Source: JBHHYU01 sp046757725 (lineage in GTDB: Bacteria; Desulfobacterota; Binatia; UBA9968). Taken from it: 35,025 bases of DNA. The stretch is taken from positions 1-35,025 of the forward strand of contig JBHHYU010000021.1 in NCBI GenBank assembly GCA_046757725.1. The letters are read 5' to 3'. The notes beneath the pieces were generated by a model. The model made no database searches, was not told the origin of the DNA, and worked only from the letters and a program-made list of their open reading frames with translations. Both the position numbers and the translations under genes were made by a program. This document shows, piece after piece, positions 25,822 through 33,739 of the stretch (the first letter of the stretch is position 1; every line of letters begins with the position of its first letter).

Positions 25822-26553
25822 TTAATACTTCACTTCCGTCAGGAAAAGCCCATGAGGTGGGGCAGTCGGACCGGCTTGCGTTCGGTCACGAGCCTGTAAG
25901 AGCCTGTATAACTCTTTGGCGCCCCGCTCTGCCCGGCCCACTTGCACAAGCGTCCCTACGATATTGCGCACCATATGCCGCAGATACGCAGTGGCCTCCA
26001 CGGTGTACACAAGCATTTCGCCGTCCTGTGTCAAGCCATTATGGTAGACATTCCTTACAGAATGCACTGCGTCACATCCGGCCGCCTGAAAGGAGGCAAA
26101 GTCATGCTCTCCTTCGAGAAACCGACTCGCTTCCTGCATGGCGGAAAGATCCAAGGGAAAAGGCACATGCCACGAAAAACGGCGATGAAAAGGCGAACAC
26201 CACTTCTTGTTCCAGATTCGGTATTGGTACACCCGGCTTCGTCCATCCCGCCGGGCGTCGAAGGAGTCTGGAACCTTCTCTATGTGCTTGATTGCAATAT
26301 CCTTTGGAGTCAGGGCATTTATCCCCTTCTGCAGCCGTGGGAGTTCAAGATCACCTGTGTAGTTAAATCCAGCAACTTGACCCAAAGCATGAACCCCCGC
26401 ATCCGTACGACCAGAGCCCGTAAGTCGAGTCGATACGCCGAGGAGAGTTCTGAGGGCTTGTTCCAAAATTTCCTGGATGGTTTTCCCATTGGGCTGAATC
26501 TGCCACCCATGATAATCAGTTCCATCATACTCGATGGTTAGCTTGATGTTCAT
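25822..26553 (-). CDS. truA: tRNA pseudouridine(38-40) synthase TruA
   Basis: 243 residues, normal length. It converts uridines 38-40 of the tRNA anticodon arm to pseudouridine. The catalytic Asp51 is in TGSGRTDAGVHALGQ; the N-terminus IKLTIEYDGTDYHGWQIQP is typical, and TAYLRHMVRNIVGTLVQVG is the conserved C-terminal segment. Translation starts 50 bp after the aroF-like gene ends. The link to leu and aro genes is a common housekeeping neighbourhood without an obvious functional tie. Confidence 0.97.
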   Translation of the reverse strand: MNIKLTIEYDGTDYHGWQIQPNGKTIQEILEQALRTLLGVSTRLTGSGRTDAGVHALGQVAGFNYTGDLELPRLQKGINALTPKDIAIKHIEKVPDSFDARRDGRSRVYQYRIWNKKWCSPFHRRFSWHVPFPLDLSAMQEASRFLEGEHDFASFQAAGCDAVHSVRNVYHNGLTQDGEMLVYTVEATAYLRHMVRNIVGTLVQVGRAERGAKELYRLLQARDRTQAGPTAPPHGLFLTEVKY

Positions 26554-26603
26554 AAATCAGGATGAGAACAATGGGATCAGGCCGGCCCCAACCTCTCTTA
26601 GTC

Positions 26604-27737
26604 TTAGGAGTCGAAAAAGCGCTTCTTATCTGCAGCTACCCGGCTCTCGTAATCGGGTGCTAGCAGGGCGCTGGGGATATAGAATGGCTTTAGCCTTTGT
26701 CGCAATGTCCAGACCTGCTTACAGGCCGCCACCAGGCGGGAGAGTTGTTCCGGGAACAAACCCTGAAACCCATCGGACTTGGCAATCAGGGGATTTGGAT
26801 GCGCCTCTACCAAGACCACCGAGGCCCCGGCCAGAAGTCCAGCCAGGGTCAATGGGTGAACCAGATCGCGTATGCCGGTACCGTGTGAAGCATCGATCGC
26901 AACGGGAAGACACGATAGCTGATAGTGAAACGCAGCGATAGCGGCCAGGTCCAGTGTATTACGCGTATACTTGTTGGGGCTCACGATACCGCGCTCGCAC
27001 AGGATGATATTTTCTTTGCCTGTCGCCATGGCCCTCTCGACCCAGAGCAGATAAGCTTCAATGTCAAGGGAATTTCCGCGCTTGTGAATGATAGGAAGTG
27101 GGGTATCACGGAGACGATTGAGCAGGGCCTGGTTTTTCGAGTTGGGCTCACCAACCTGAAGGCAAGCCACCCCTATATCCTCGTAAATCGACACATCACC
27201 GGCATCGAGCACTTCAACGACCGTCGGGAGTGCATACTCTCGACCCGCCTTTACAATCAGTTTAAGACCGTTACGTAGGGCTTCCTCTGAGCTCGATCCA
27301 ATCCCCTCCCAGCCACTGTACGGGCTGGACCGATACTTGACCACCCCGCCGCGTAATGCATGAGCGCCGGATTTTTTAACCAAACGGGCCGCCTCCATGA
27401 TCTGTGCTTCGCTCTCAACGGAACACGGGCCGGCAATGACTGCCAGATCATCGCCCCCTACGGTGATGTCTCCGATACGAACAGCCCTGTGGATCAAGGC
27501 CCCAGGTGAGCCTTTCTGCGCGGCCCGTTTGTAAGCCCGCGAGATAGGAATCAGGCCTTCCACGCCACCCATCTCCTCGATCTCGGCTATCGGCAGCAAG
27601 CTGATATCGCCGTATACGCCGATCAGAGTAATCTCTTCCCCAACCATTTTGCCCGTCTTATACCCTAGACCATGCAGCTTTTCCTCGACTTTAGCTATTG
27701 CCTCTGGCGTTGTGTTTCGAGACATTTTAATAAGCAC
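26604..27737 (-). CDS. aroF: 3-deoxy-7-phosphoheptulonate (DAHP) synthase-like protein, altered motifs
   Basis: 377 residues, GTG start preceded by GGAGG. Residues 1-72 form the ferredoxin-like regulatory domain seen in Thermotoga-type DAHP synthase; residues 85-345 form the TIM-barrel core. The four metal ligands are kept: Cys105 (AGPCSVES), His285 (DASHGTG), Glu311 (VEAHPNP) and Asp322 (SDGFQG). Lys219 (HKRG) and Arg249 (LCERG) are also present. However KPR[TS] is KYRS (134-137), and the usual IGARNMQNF reads VGEPNSKNQ (195-203), so the Arg that helps bind PEP is Pro. It may be a diverged DAHP synthase or a relative with another aldehyde substrate. Confidence 0.85.
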   Translation of the reverse strand: MLIKMSRNTTPEAIAKVEEKLHGLGYKTGKMVGEEITLIGVYGDISLLPIAEIEEMGGVEGLIPISRAYKRAAQKGSPGALIHRAVRIGDITVGGDDLAVIAGPCSVESEAQIMEAARLVKKSGAHALRGGVVKYRSSPYSGWEGIGSSSEEALRNGLKLIVKAGREYALPTVVEVLDAGDVSIYEDIGVACLQVGEPNSKNQALLNRLRDTPLPIIHKRGNSLDIEAYLLWVERAMATGKENIILCERGIVSPNKYTRNTLDLAAIAAFHYQLSCLPVAIDASHGTGIRDLVHPLTLAGLLAGASVVLVEAHPNPLIAKSDGFQGLFPEQLSRLVAACKQVWTLRQRLKPFYIPSALLAPDYESRVAADKKRFFDS

Positions 27738-27891
27738 GATAGAAACCTCCGCATTAACCGTATTGACCGGAAGGAAAATGCACCTGCGTTGTGGTGTCGC
27801 CTAAAATGCAATGCCCCCTAGGAGGCTAAATAGAAGGCCAGGAGCGGAAAAAAACGGAATTGCCGACTGTGACTGGTAGCCATGACAACTG

Positions 27892-27921
27892 TTTTTATCC
27901 CCTCTCACCGGCACTTGTCAA
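27892..27921 (-). promoter_or_regulatory. Possible aroF promoter
   Basis: On the minus strand TTGACA (27921-27916) is followed after about 18 bp by the weak -10 TAAAAA (27897-27892). It lies directly beside repeat copy 5 and 155 bp upstream of the aroF GTG. The leader between has a short palindrome (GCCCCCTAGGAGGC near 27819) but no leader peptide that I can support. Confidence 0.3.
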
Positions 27922-27927
27922 CTTACT

Positions 27928-28260
27928 GGGGGCTCTGGCGTAAAATGGTTCCTCAGGAGAAAACCTTTCGGCCTGAGTCAATAAGCCTGTGCCTCGACGG
28001 CCGCCCTCCCATCTCCTTCGGGTGAGCTCTCCAACGGCCTGGGCCTGCCTCCAAACTCCACGTCCCTACGCCTCAAACCTCCAGGTTTCCTCCCTTGGAA
28101 CCGGATGCATGGGTCCACGGCGCAGGGGGCTTGCTCCGAAGAAACGAAGACGTCAAACCGTAATCGTGCTCGACGCTCGTGCTCGGTGTCGAACAGGAAG
28201 CACAAACACGAGCCACGAAATGGGCTCCCACTGAGGAACCACACTTTTTAACTGGGAACC
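27928..28260 (+). repeat. Dispersed TIR repeat, copy 5 (best full-length copy)
   Basis: Plus-orientation copy, about 333 bp, with both ends recognisable. Left end: GGCTCTGGCGTAAAATGGTT, then CCTCAGGAGAAAACC. Right end: CTGAGGAACCACACTTTTTA followed by ACTGGGAACC. The right end read backwards is TAAAAAGTGTGGTTCCTCAG, the terminal inverted repeat found intact at the left of copies 3 and 6. The interior has all blocks seen in the other copies. It lies between the asd stop side and the aroF promoter. Confidence 0.88.
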
Positions 28261-28342
28261 CTTACCTGGCCGCGCTTAGGGCAGGCGGGGGAAGCATACG
28301 GGGTATGAATCTAGAAAAAGACCGCTGGCCTCCGAGGCTTAA

Positions 28343-29365
28343 TTATAGGTAATCTCTGATCAAGATTTCAGCAATCTGAACCGCATTCAGGGCTGCGCCT
28401 TTACGCAGATTGTCCGCCACGATCCAGAGGTTGATCCCATTGGGGACTGAATCGTCCTCCCGAATCCTTCCCACCAGAGTGGCGTCCTGACCGACAGCGT
28501 CCACGGCCATGGGGTAAACACTATTCTCAGGATCATCACAGAGCAGGATGCCTGGTGCCTGACGCAAAATATTTTTTGCTTCCTCGGTTGTAAGTTTTTT
28601 TTCGGTTTCGATATTGACGGATTCCGAGTGACTACAAAAGACCGGTACGCGTACTGCCGTAGCCGTGATACGGAGGGATGGGTCCTCAAGGATCTTACGG
28701 GTCTCGTTCACCATCTTTAACTCTTCCTTGGTGTAGCCCCCCTCCAGAAAGGTATCGATCTGGGGAATACAGTTGAAGGCGATCTGATGTGGAAATTTTT
28801 CTTTCTTTAGCTCTCGCCCGTTGAACAGCGCGGCCGTCTGTTGACCCAACTCCTCCATCGCCATACGCCCGGCCCCAGACACCGACTGATAGGAGGAGAC
28901 CACCACACGCCTAATCCCCACCGTATCGTGGATCGGTTTCAGGGCTACCACCAACTGTATTGTCGAACAATTCGGGTTAGCGACCATTCCTCGTTGCTGG
29001 TAGGAACCCATCGCCTGCAGGTTGACCTCTGGAACGATCAATGGGACATCCGGCTCCATTCGGAACCCGGCACTGTTATCGATCACCACAGCACCGGAAG
29101 CCGCAGCCTGTGGAGCAAACTCTTTACTCACACCCGTCCCCGCCGAAAAGAGGGCCAGGTCAATATCCTGAAAGGAGCCTTCTCCGAGCACCTCCACCGG
29201 TACTTGGTGATCTCGAAACTCAAGATGCCGGCCGGCAGATCGCTCCGAGGCTAACAGACGAAGCTCTCCCACAGGAAAGAGCCTTTCCTGAAGAATCTTC
29301 CGCATCTGTTCTCCAACCGCCCCCGTGGCACCGACTACGGCGACGTTATATTTTTCTTTCTTCAC
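28343..29365 (-). CDS. asd: Aspartate-semialdehyde dehydrogenase
   Basis: 340 residues, GTG start. It makes aspartate semialdehyde from aspartyl phosphate with NADPH, feeding lysine/diaminopimelate, threonine and methionine. The NADP motif is VVGATGAVGEQMRKIL; nucleophile Cys133 is in VANPNCSTIQ; VRVPVFCSHSESVNIE is the conserved C-terminal segment. It is the last gene of the ilvC-asd run, 111 bp after leuB; that gap holds a 7-bp hairpin (AGTCAGA/TCTGATT). Complete and confident. Confidence 0.97.
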   Translation of the reverse strand: MKKEKYNVAVVGATGAVGEQMRKILQERLFPVGELRLLASERSAGRHLEFRDHQVPVEVLGEGSFQDIDLALFSAGTGVSKEFAPQAAASGAVVIDNSAGFRMEPDVPLIVPEVNLQAMGSYQQRGMVANPNCSTIQLVVALKPIHDTVGIRRVVVSSYQSVSGAGRMAMEELGQQTAALFNGRELKKEKFPHQIAFNCIPQIDTFLEGGYTKEELKMVNETRKILEDPSLRITATAVRVPVFCSHSESVNIETEKKLTTEEAKNILRQAPGILLCDDPENSVYPMAVDAVGQDATLVGRIREDDSVPNGINLWIVADNLRKGAALNAVQIAEILIRDYL

Positions 29366-29476
29366 TATCCTTCTTCTCTCTCTCAGAATGCCGCCGTCAG
29401 AAAAAAAGAATCTCCTCCCCTAAAATCAGACGCCTGTAATCTGACTCCTGCATTTCGATTTCTTCTCCTAACCCCT

Positions 29477-30571
29477 CTAGCCCTTAAATCCGTTACCTAT
29501 TCTTTCCCGAACGAGTCTCCCCATCTCTTTGCAGCCCACCAAGCGATCCCCCTCCCCTTGAATATCCGCCGTTCGATAGCCCTCTCCCAACACCTGCTCC
29601 ACTGCCCTGTCGACACGATCGGCCGCTTCTCCCTGTTCAAGCGAATGGCGCAACATTAACCCAATTGTCAGAATTGTTGCCAAGGGGTTGGCTAGGTCTT
29701 TCCCGACGATATCCGGGGCAGTGCCATGAACAGGCTCATACATCCCCACCTTCCCCCCAAGGCTCGCCGAAGGGAGCATGCCGATCGAACCTGTAAGCAT
29801 CGACGCTTCATCACTCAGGATATCACCAAACAGGTTGGTGGTGGCGATAACATCGAATTGTTTAGGATTACGGATAAGTTGCATCGCACAATTATCGACG
29901 AGCATATGCTCTAGCTCTACATCTCCATAACCATTCTCTGCATGAACCCGCGTCACAACTTTCCGCCAAAGTTCAGTAGCCTCCAAGACGTTGGCTTTGT
30001 CCACTGAAATTACTTTTTTTCGTCTCTTGCGGGCAGCCTCGAAGGCTACATGCGCGATACGCTCGATCTCGCCGGTAGTATAAACCTCCGTGTTCACACC
30101 CCGCTCGGTGCCGTCGGCAAGCCGCGTGACCCCTTTTGGCTGACCAAAATAGATCCCACCGGTCAGCTCTCGAACCACCAAAAGGTCAGTCCCTTCGACT
30201 ACCTCTCGCTTCAACGTGGACGCGGAGGCCAGGGCGGAAAAGAGTTTAACTGGACGAAGATTAGCAAATAGACCCAGCTCTTGTCTCAAGGACAACAAGG
30301 CCCGCTCAGGACGAATTGAATAATCCAATCCATCCCACTTCGGACCCCCCATAGCCCCGAGAAGAACCGCATGGCTCTCTGTGGCCAGTTTCAGAACAGA
30401 GTCTGTAAGGGGTTTTCCATAAGCATCAATGGAAGCCCCCCCCACCAGTCCCTTCTCAAATTCGACCTGGAAACCGTACTGCCCTGCAATTTGGGTTAGG
30501 ACCTGAGTCCCTTCCTCAACAACTTCAGGCCCAATGCCATCTCCTGAAAGAATTGTAATTTTATAATTCAT
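29477..30571 (-). CDS. leuB: 3-isopropylmalate dehydrogenase
   Basis: 364 residues. It oxidatively decarboxylates 3-isopropylmalate with NAD+ in leucine synthesis. The N-terminus ITILSGDGIGPEVVEEGTQV and the family signature NLFGDILSDEASMLTGSIG (preceded by TT) are plain, together with VDNCAMQLIRNP (substrate-binding region). The ATG overlaps the leuA stop by 4 bp (ATGA) and GGGGAGG lies just upstream inside leuA, so the two are translationally coupled. Confidence 0.98.
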   Translation of the reverse strand: MNYKITILSGDGIGPEVVEEGTQVLTQIAGQYGFQVEFEKGLVGGASIDAYGKPLTDSVLKLATESHAVLLGAMGGPKWDGLDYSIRPERALLSLRQELGLFANLRPVKLFSALASASTLKREVVEGTDLLVVRELTGGIYFGQPKGVTRLADGTERGVNTEVYTTGEIERIAHVAFEAARKRRKKVISVDKANVLEATELWRKVVTRVHAENGYGDVELEHMLVDNCAMQLIRNPKQFDVIATTNLFGDILSDEASMLTGSIGMLPSASLGGKVGMYEPVHGTAPDIVGKDLANPLATILTIGLMLRHSLEQGEAADRVDRAVEQVLGEGYRTADIQGEGDRLVGCKEMGRLVRERIGNGFKG

Positions 30572-32136
30572 GGACCTCCCCTTTCCACCAACTTCCGATA
30601 GTTTTTCCGAGATTCAATCTTGTTCAGGGCATTGATATAAGCCAGCGCACTCGCCATGATGATGTCTGTGTGTGCCCCTTGTCCCGATACCCTAACACCA
30701 CTATCTTCCACCAGGCAGGAGACCTCACCCTGGGCGTCGGTTCCCCCTGTGATGGCTTTTACCGAGTACCGTACCAGATGAGATCGGGCCCCGGTTATTT
30801 TTGTTATTACTTTATAGCAAGCATCCACAACTCCATCACCCGTGGCGTGTTCTAGACATTCCTTACCGTCCACACGCATTTTCACTGTGGCCGACGGGAT
30901 CGCATTGGAGCTGGAATTCACATTGAGATAAAGAAGTTCGAACCGGTCAGGCTGTCCGGGAAGCCGTAGGATCTCATCGGCTACGATCGCCTCGATATCT
31001 TCATCATAGACCGCTTTTTTCTTGTCTGCGAGTTCCTTAAACCGTACAAACGCTCGGTTCATATCAAGGTCGTTGAGGTTTAGACCCAATTCTTTGAGTC
31101 GTTTGCTAAAGGCGTGACGCCCTGAGTGCTTTCCCATTACCAGCCGATTCCCGCTCATCCCAATGGACTCCGGGGTCATGATCTCATAGGTAAGTTTTTG
31201 TTTCAGAACACCATCCTGATGGATACCCGCTTCATGGGCAAAGGCGTTATCTCCCACGATCGGTTTGTTAATGGGGACCGGGATGCCCGTGATTTGGGAT
31301 ACCAAACGGGAGGTAGGATAGATTTGTTCACTGTTGACACCCGTATCGACACCAAAGAGGTTCTTACGTGTTCTAAGCGCCATCACCACTTCCTCCATGG
31401 AGGTATTGCCCGCACGCTCTCCGATACCATTGATCGTACACTCCACCTGTCTCACTCCATTGGTGACCGCCGCCAATGAATTAGCCACCGCCAAGCCGAG
31501 GTCATTATGACAGTGAGCACTCCAGGTGACCGTATTCGCCCCATCGGTTCTATCAACGAGATAGTGCACCAGTGAGCCAAATTCTGAAGGAATGGCATAT
31601 CCGGTAGTATCCGGAACATTGAGGGTCTTAGCCCCGGCGCGAACCACCTCATTGAACACCTGTACGAGGAAGTCCCAATCACTTCGCGAAGCATCCTCAG
31701 CCGAGAACTCGATGTAATCAATCTGTTTCTTGGCATAAGCGACCGCCCAAGCCGCAGCGTCCAAGACTTCATTTCGCGACATCCTAAGCTTATGCTTCAT
31801 ATGAATATCTGAGGTAGCAATAAAAATGTGGATCCCGGGATGCTGCGCATGCGTCACCGCCTTAAGGGCCCTTTTGATATCGCCTTCCTGGGCCCGGGCC
31901 AGACTGACGACCCTGGGCCGCCTCACCTCCTTGGCAACACGTTCCACGGACTCAAAGTCCCCCGAGGAAGAGGCAGCAAACCCTGCTTCAATGACATCCA
32001 CGCCAAGTTTTTCTAACTGGCGAGCTATGACTACTTTTTCCTCAACGTTCATACTAGCGCCCGGAGATTGCTCCCCATCCCTGAGCGTCGTATCAAAAAT
32101 CTTTACGACCGTACTGTTTACGACTTTTTTTGACAT
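30568..32136 (-). CDS. leuA: 2-isopropylmalate synthase
   Basis: 522 residues: an N-terminal HMGL-like TIM barrel (about 10-280: FDTTLRDGEQSPGASMNVEE, the metal motif HCHNDLGLAVANSLAA) and a C-terminal leucine-binding regulatory domain (about 390-515). It condenses acetyl-CoA with 2-oxoisovalerate and is normally feedback-inhibited by leucine. Length and barrel signature support LeuA rather than citramalate synthase, though close paralogues can be hard to tell apart. A good GGAGG precedes the ATG. A terminator-like hairpin lies 47 bp upstream, so leuA may have separate or attenuated transcription. Confidence 0.96.
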   Translation of the reverse strand: MSKKVVNSTVVKIFDTTLRDGEQSPGASMNVEEKVVIARQLEKLGVDVIEAGFAASSSGDFESVERVAKEVRRPRVVSLARAQEGDIKRALKAVTHAQHPGIHIFIATSDIHMKHKLRMSRNEVLDAAAWAVAYAKKQIDYIEFSAEDASRSDWDFLVQVFNEVVRAGAKTLNVPDTTGYAIPSEFGSLVHYLVDRTDGANTVTWSAHCHNDLGLAVANSLAAVTNGVRQVECTINGIGERAGNTSMEEVVMALRTRKNLFGVDTGVNSEQIYPTSRLVSQITGIPVPINKPIVGDNAFAHEAGIHQDGVLKQKLTYEIMTPESIGMSGNRLVMGKHSGRHAFSKRLKELGLNLNDLDMNRAFVRFKELADKKKAVYDEDIEAIVADEILRLPGQPDRFELLYLNVNSSSNAIPSATVKMRVDGKECLEHATGDGVVDACYKVITKITGARSHLVRYSVKAITGGTDAQGEVSCLVEDSGVRVSGQGAHTDIIMASALAYINALNKIESRKNYRKLVERGGP

Positions 32137-32170
32137 TGGTCATCCTCCATTAAAGCTTATCAACAAGCCC

Positions 32171-32210
32171 AAAAAACAAAAACTCCCGCGGCAAGACCGG
32201 CCAACGGGAG
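32171..32210 (-). terminator. Intrinsic terminator or attenuator between pssA and leuA
   Basis: On the minus strand, CTCCCG (32210-32205) pairs with CGGGAG (32188-32183), with an internal GGC/GCC pairing in the loop, immediately followed by TTTTTGTTTTTT (32182-32171). Stem plus T-run is the standard intrinsic terminator form. It lies about 37 bp after the pssA stop and 34 bp before the leuA start, so it either ends the ilvC-psd-pssA transcript or attenuates leuA. No leader peptide rich in Leu codons was found. Confidence 0.7.
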
Positions 32211-32247
32211 CCCTAGACTGTTATCGTAGAGGGGGAGAACTAATGCA

Positions 32248-33102
32248 TTACAGCGAAGCCTCTGCCATCTCCCGTCTCTTCTCCCGTCGCCGCTTATGGA
32301 TCGTCAAAAACCATAATAGGGGGCCGGATAGAATATACAAGAGAAAGGTAGTAAAAAACACAATCTGCGGTTCCGCAATCGTCACTTTAATGAGGAGGAT
32401 CGCAGCCACCAATATCCAAAAGGGATGCCTTTTTTTAAGATTGAGTTGTTTGAAGCTCAGATACCTAAAATTACTCACCATCAACCCGGCCAAGAGATAG
32501 ATCACCAGGAGCAGAACCACCTGCTTGTTCGTTGCCCCCTCCCCTCCAAGAAAATAATATAACAGCACGGTGGCAGCAATCATTTCTGCCGCCCCGGGTA
32601 TAGGAAGCCCAACAAAATGGCTCTTTTCCACATTCTTGACCTGAACGTTAAAGCGAGCCAGCCTAAGGGCGCCGCAAACCACATAGAGGCAAGCAGCCAG
32701 CCATCCCCAGGTCTTCCAGGGAACCAGTGCCCAGTAATAAACCAGGATAGCAGGGGCCACACCGAACGAGACCAGATCAGCGAGAGAATCAAATTCGATG
32801 CCGAACTGGCTCGTCGTTTTGGTTAGACGGGCCGCATAGCCGTCCAATCCATCTAGGACGTGGGCCAATATAATGAAAACTGCCGCCTGTAAATACCACC
32901 CGTTGAAAGTTGAAATGATCGAGAAAAACCCGCAGATGAGGTTCCCCGTGGTGAGTAGGCTGGGAATCAGATAGACACCTTTTTTGAGCTGAGCCGCCGG
33001 CACCCGCTGCTTCAGGGGCACACGGGGCACACCACGCCTCGGTAAAAACCGGACCTTTCCTCGGGACGGCTTGTTGATTCCCGGGTCACTCATTGCGCTC
33101 AT
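32248..33102 (-). CDS. pssA: CDP-diacylglycerol-serine O-phosphatidyltransferase
   Basis: 284 residues, integral membrane protein with about six to eight helices after a basic N-terminal tail of some 40 residues. The CDP-alcohol phosphotransferase motif is complete: Asp84, Asp87-Gly88, Ala91-Arg92, Gly101, Asp105 and Asp109 (in DGLDGYAARLTKTTSQFGIE and FDSLAD). It makes phosphatidylserine from CDP-diacylglycerol and serine. The next enzyme, Psd, is encoded directly upstream with a 4-bp ATGA overlap. The N-terminal basic extension is unusually long; an alternative ATG at codon 4 exists. Confidence 0.95.
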   Translation of the reverse strand: MSAMSDPGINKPSRGKVRFLPRRGVPRVPLKQRVPAAQLKKGVYLIPSLLTTGNLICGFFSIISTFNGWYLQAAVFIILAHVLDGLDGYAARLTKTTSQFGIEFDSLADLVSFGVAPAILVYYWALVPWKTWGWLAACLYVVCGALRLARFNVQVKNVEKSHFVGLPIPGAAEMIAATVLLYYFLGGEGATNKQVVLLLVIYLLAGLMVSNFRYLSFKQLNLKKRHPFWILVAAILLIKVTIAEPQIVFFTTFLLYILSGPLLWFLTIHKRRREKRREMAEASL

Positions 33103-33728
33103 GGGAACCTCCCCATAATAGTCTCCCCACCCCTCACCTGCTGACCCTCCACCACTTCCACACGAGATCCTCTCGGCAATAAAAGATCGGTTCTAGATCC
33201 AAACATAATCAACCCAAATTTCTCTCCCCGCTCCAGATCATCTCCTTTTTTTACATAGCAGACAATACGGCGCGCCATGGCCCCGGCGATCTGCACCACA
33301 CTAAGCTTCCTTCCTTCAGGATCTATGATCCGCAGGGCATTCTGCTCGTTGTTTTGAGACGCCTGTTCTCTATAGGCCGCAAAAAACTTTCCCTCCTGAT
33401 AATAGGCATCTTCGACCTGACCTCTCACGGGCGCACGGTTCACATGCACATCCAAAGGGGATAGAAAGATACTGATTCGTGTCGCTGCCCCTTCGAAAAA
33501 ACCCTTTCCCTCCAGCTCTTTAATACCCACCACTTTTCCATCTGCAGGAGATAGTATCAATCCCTCACCCGTAGGTGGAGTTCGCACCGGGTCACGGAAA
33601 AAACCCACAAACACAAAGGTAAGGATACCGAAAACTAAACCAACCCACGCCCAACCCAGTATCAGGGCTATCAGGGTCAAAAAAACCGCAATGAGAATAA
33701 ACGGATAACCTTCTCTGGAAACACTCAA
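33099..33728 (-). CDS. psd: Phosphatidylserine decarboxylase, short form
   Basis: 209 residues, TTG start with AGGA upstream. N-terminal membrane helices at about 9-43, then the catalytic part: SPADGKVVGIKELEGKGFFE, IFLSPLDVHVNRAPVRG, and the cleavage site FGSRTDLLLP, where autocleavage between Gly177 and Ser178 creates the pyruvoyl cofactor. It decarboxylates phosphatidylserine to phosphatidylethanolamine at the inner membrane. The form is the short one (about 200 residues), rather than the longer E. coli type. It lies 11 bp after the ilvC stop and overlaps pssA. Confidence 0.94.
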   Translation of the reverse strand: MSVSREGYPFILIAVFLTLIALILGWAWVGLVFGILTFVFVGFFRDPVRTPPTGEGLILSPADGKVVGIKELEGKGFFEGAATRISIFLSPLDVHVNRAPVRGQVEDAYYQEGKFFAAYREQASQNNEQNALRIIDPEGRKLSVVQIAGAMARRIVCYVKKGDDLERGEKFGLIMFGSRTDLLLPRGSRVEVVEGQQVRGGETIMGRFP

Positions 33729-33739
33729 ATGAGGATTCC

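Noticed and set aside
31826..32500. 224-codon plus-strand frame spanning the leuA 5' part, the gap and the pssA 3' part
   Set aside because: It crosses two real genes on the other strand and the terminator hairpin, with a low-complexity, basic translation typical of antisense frames.
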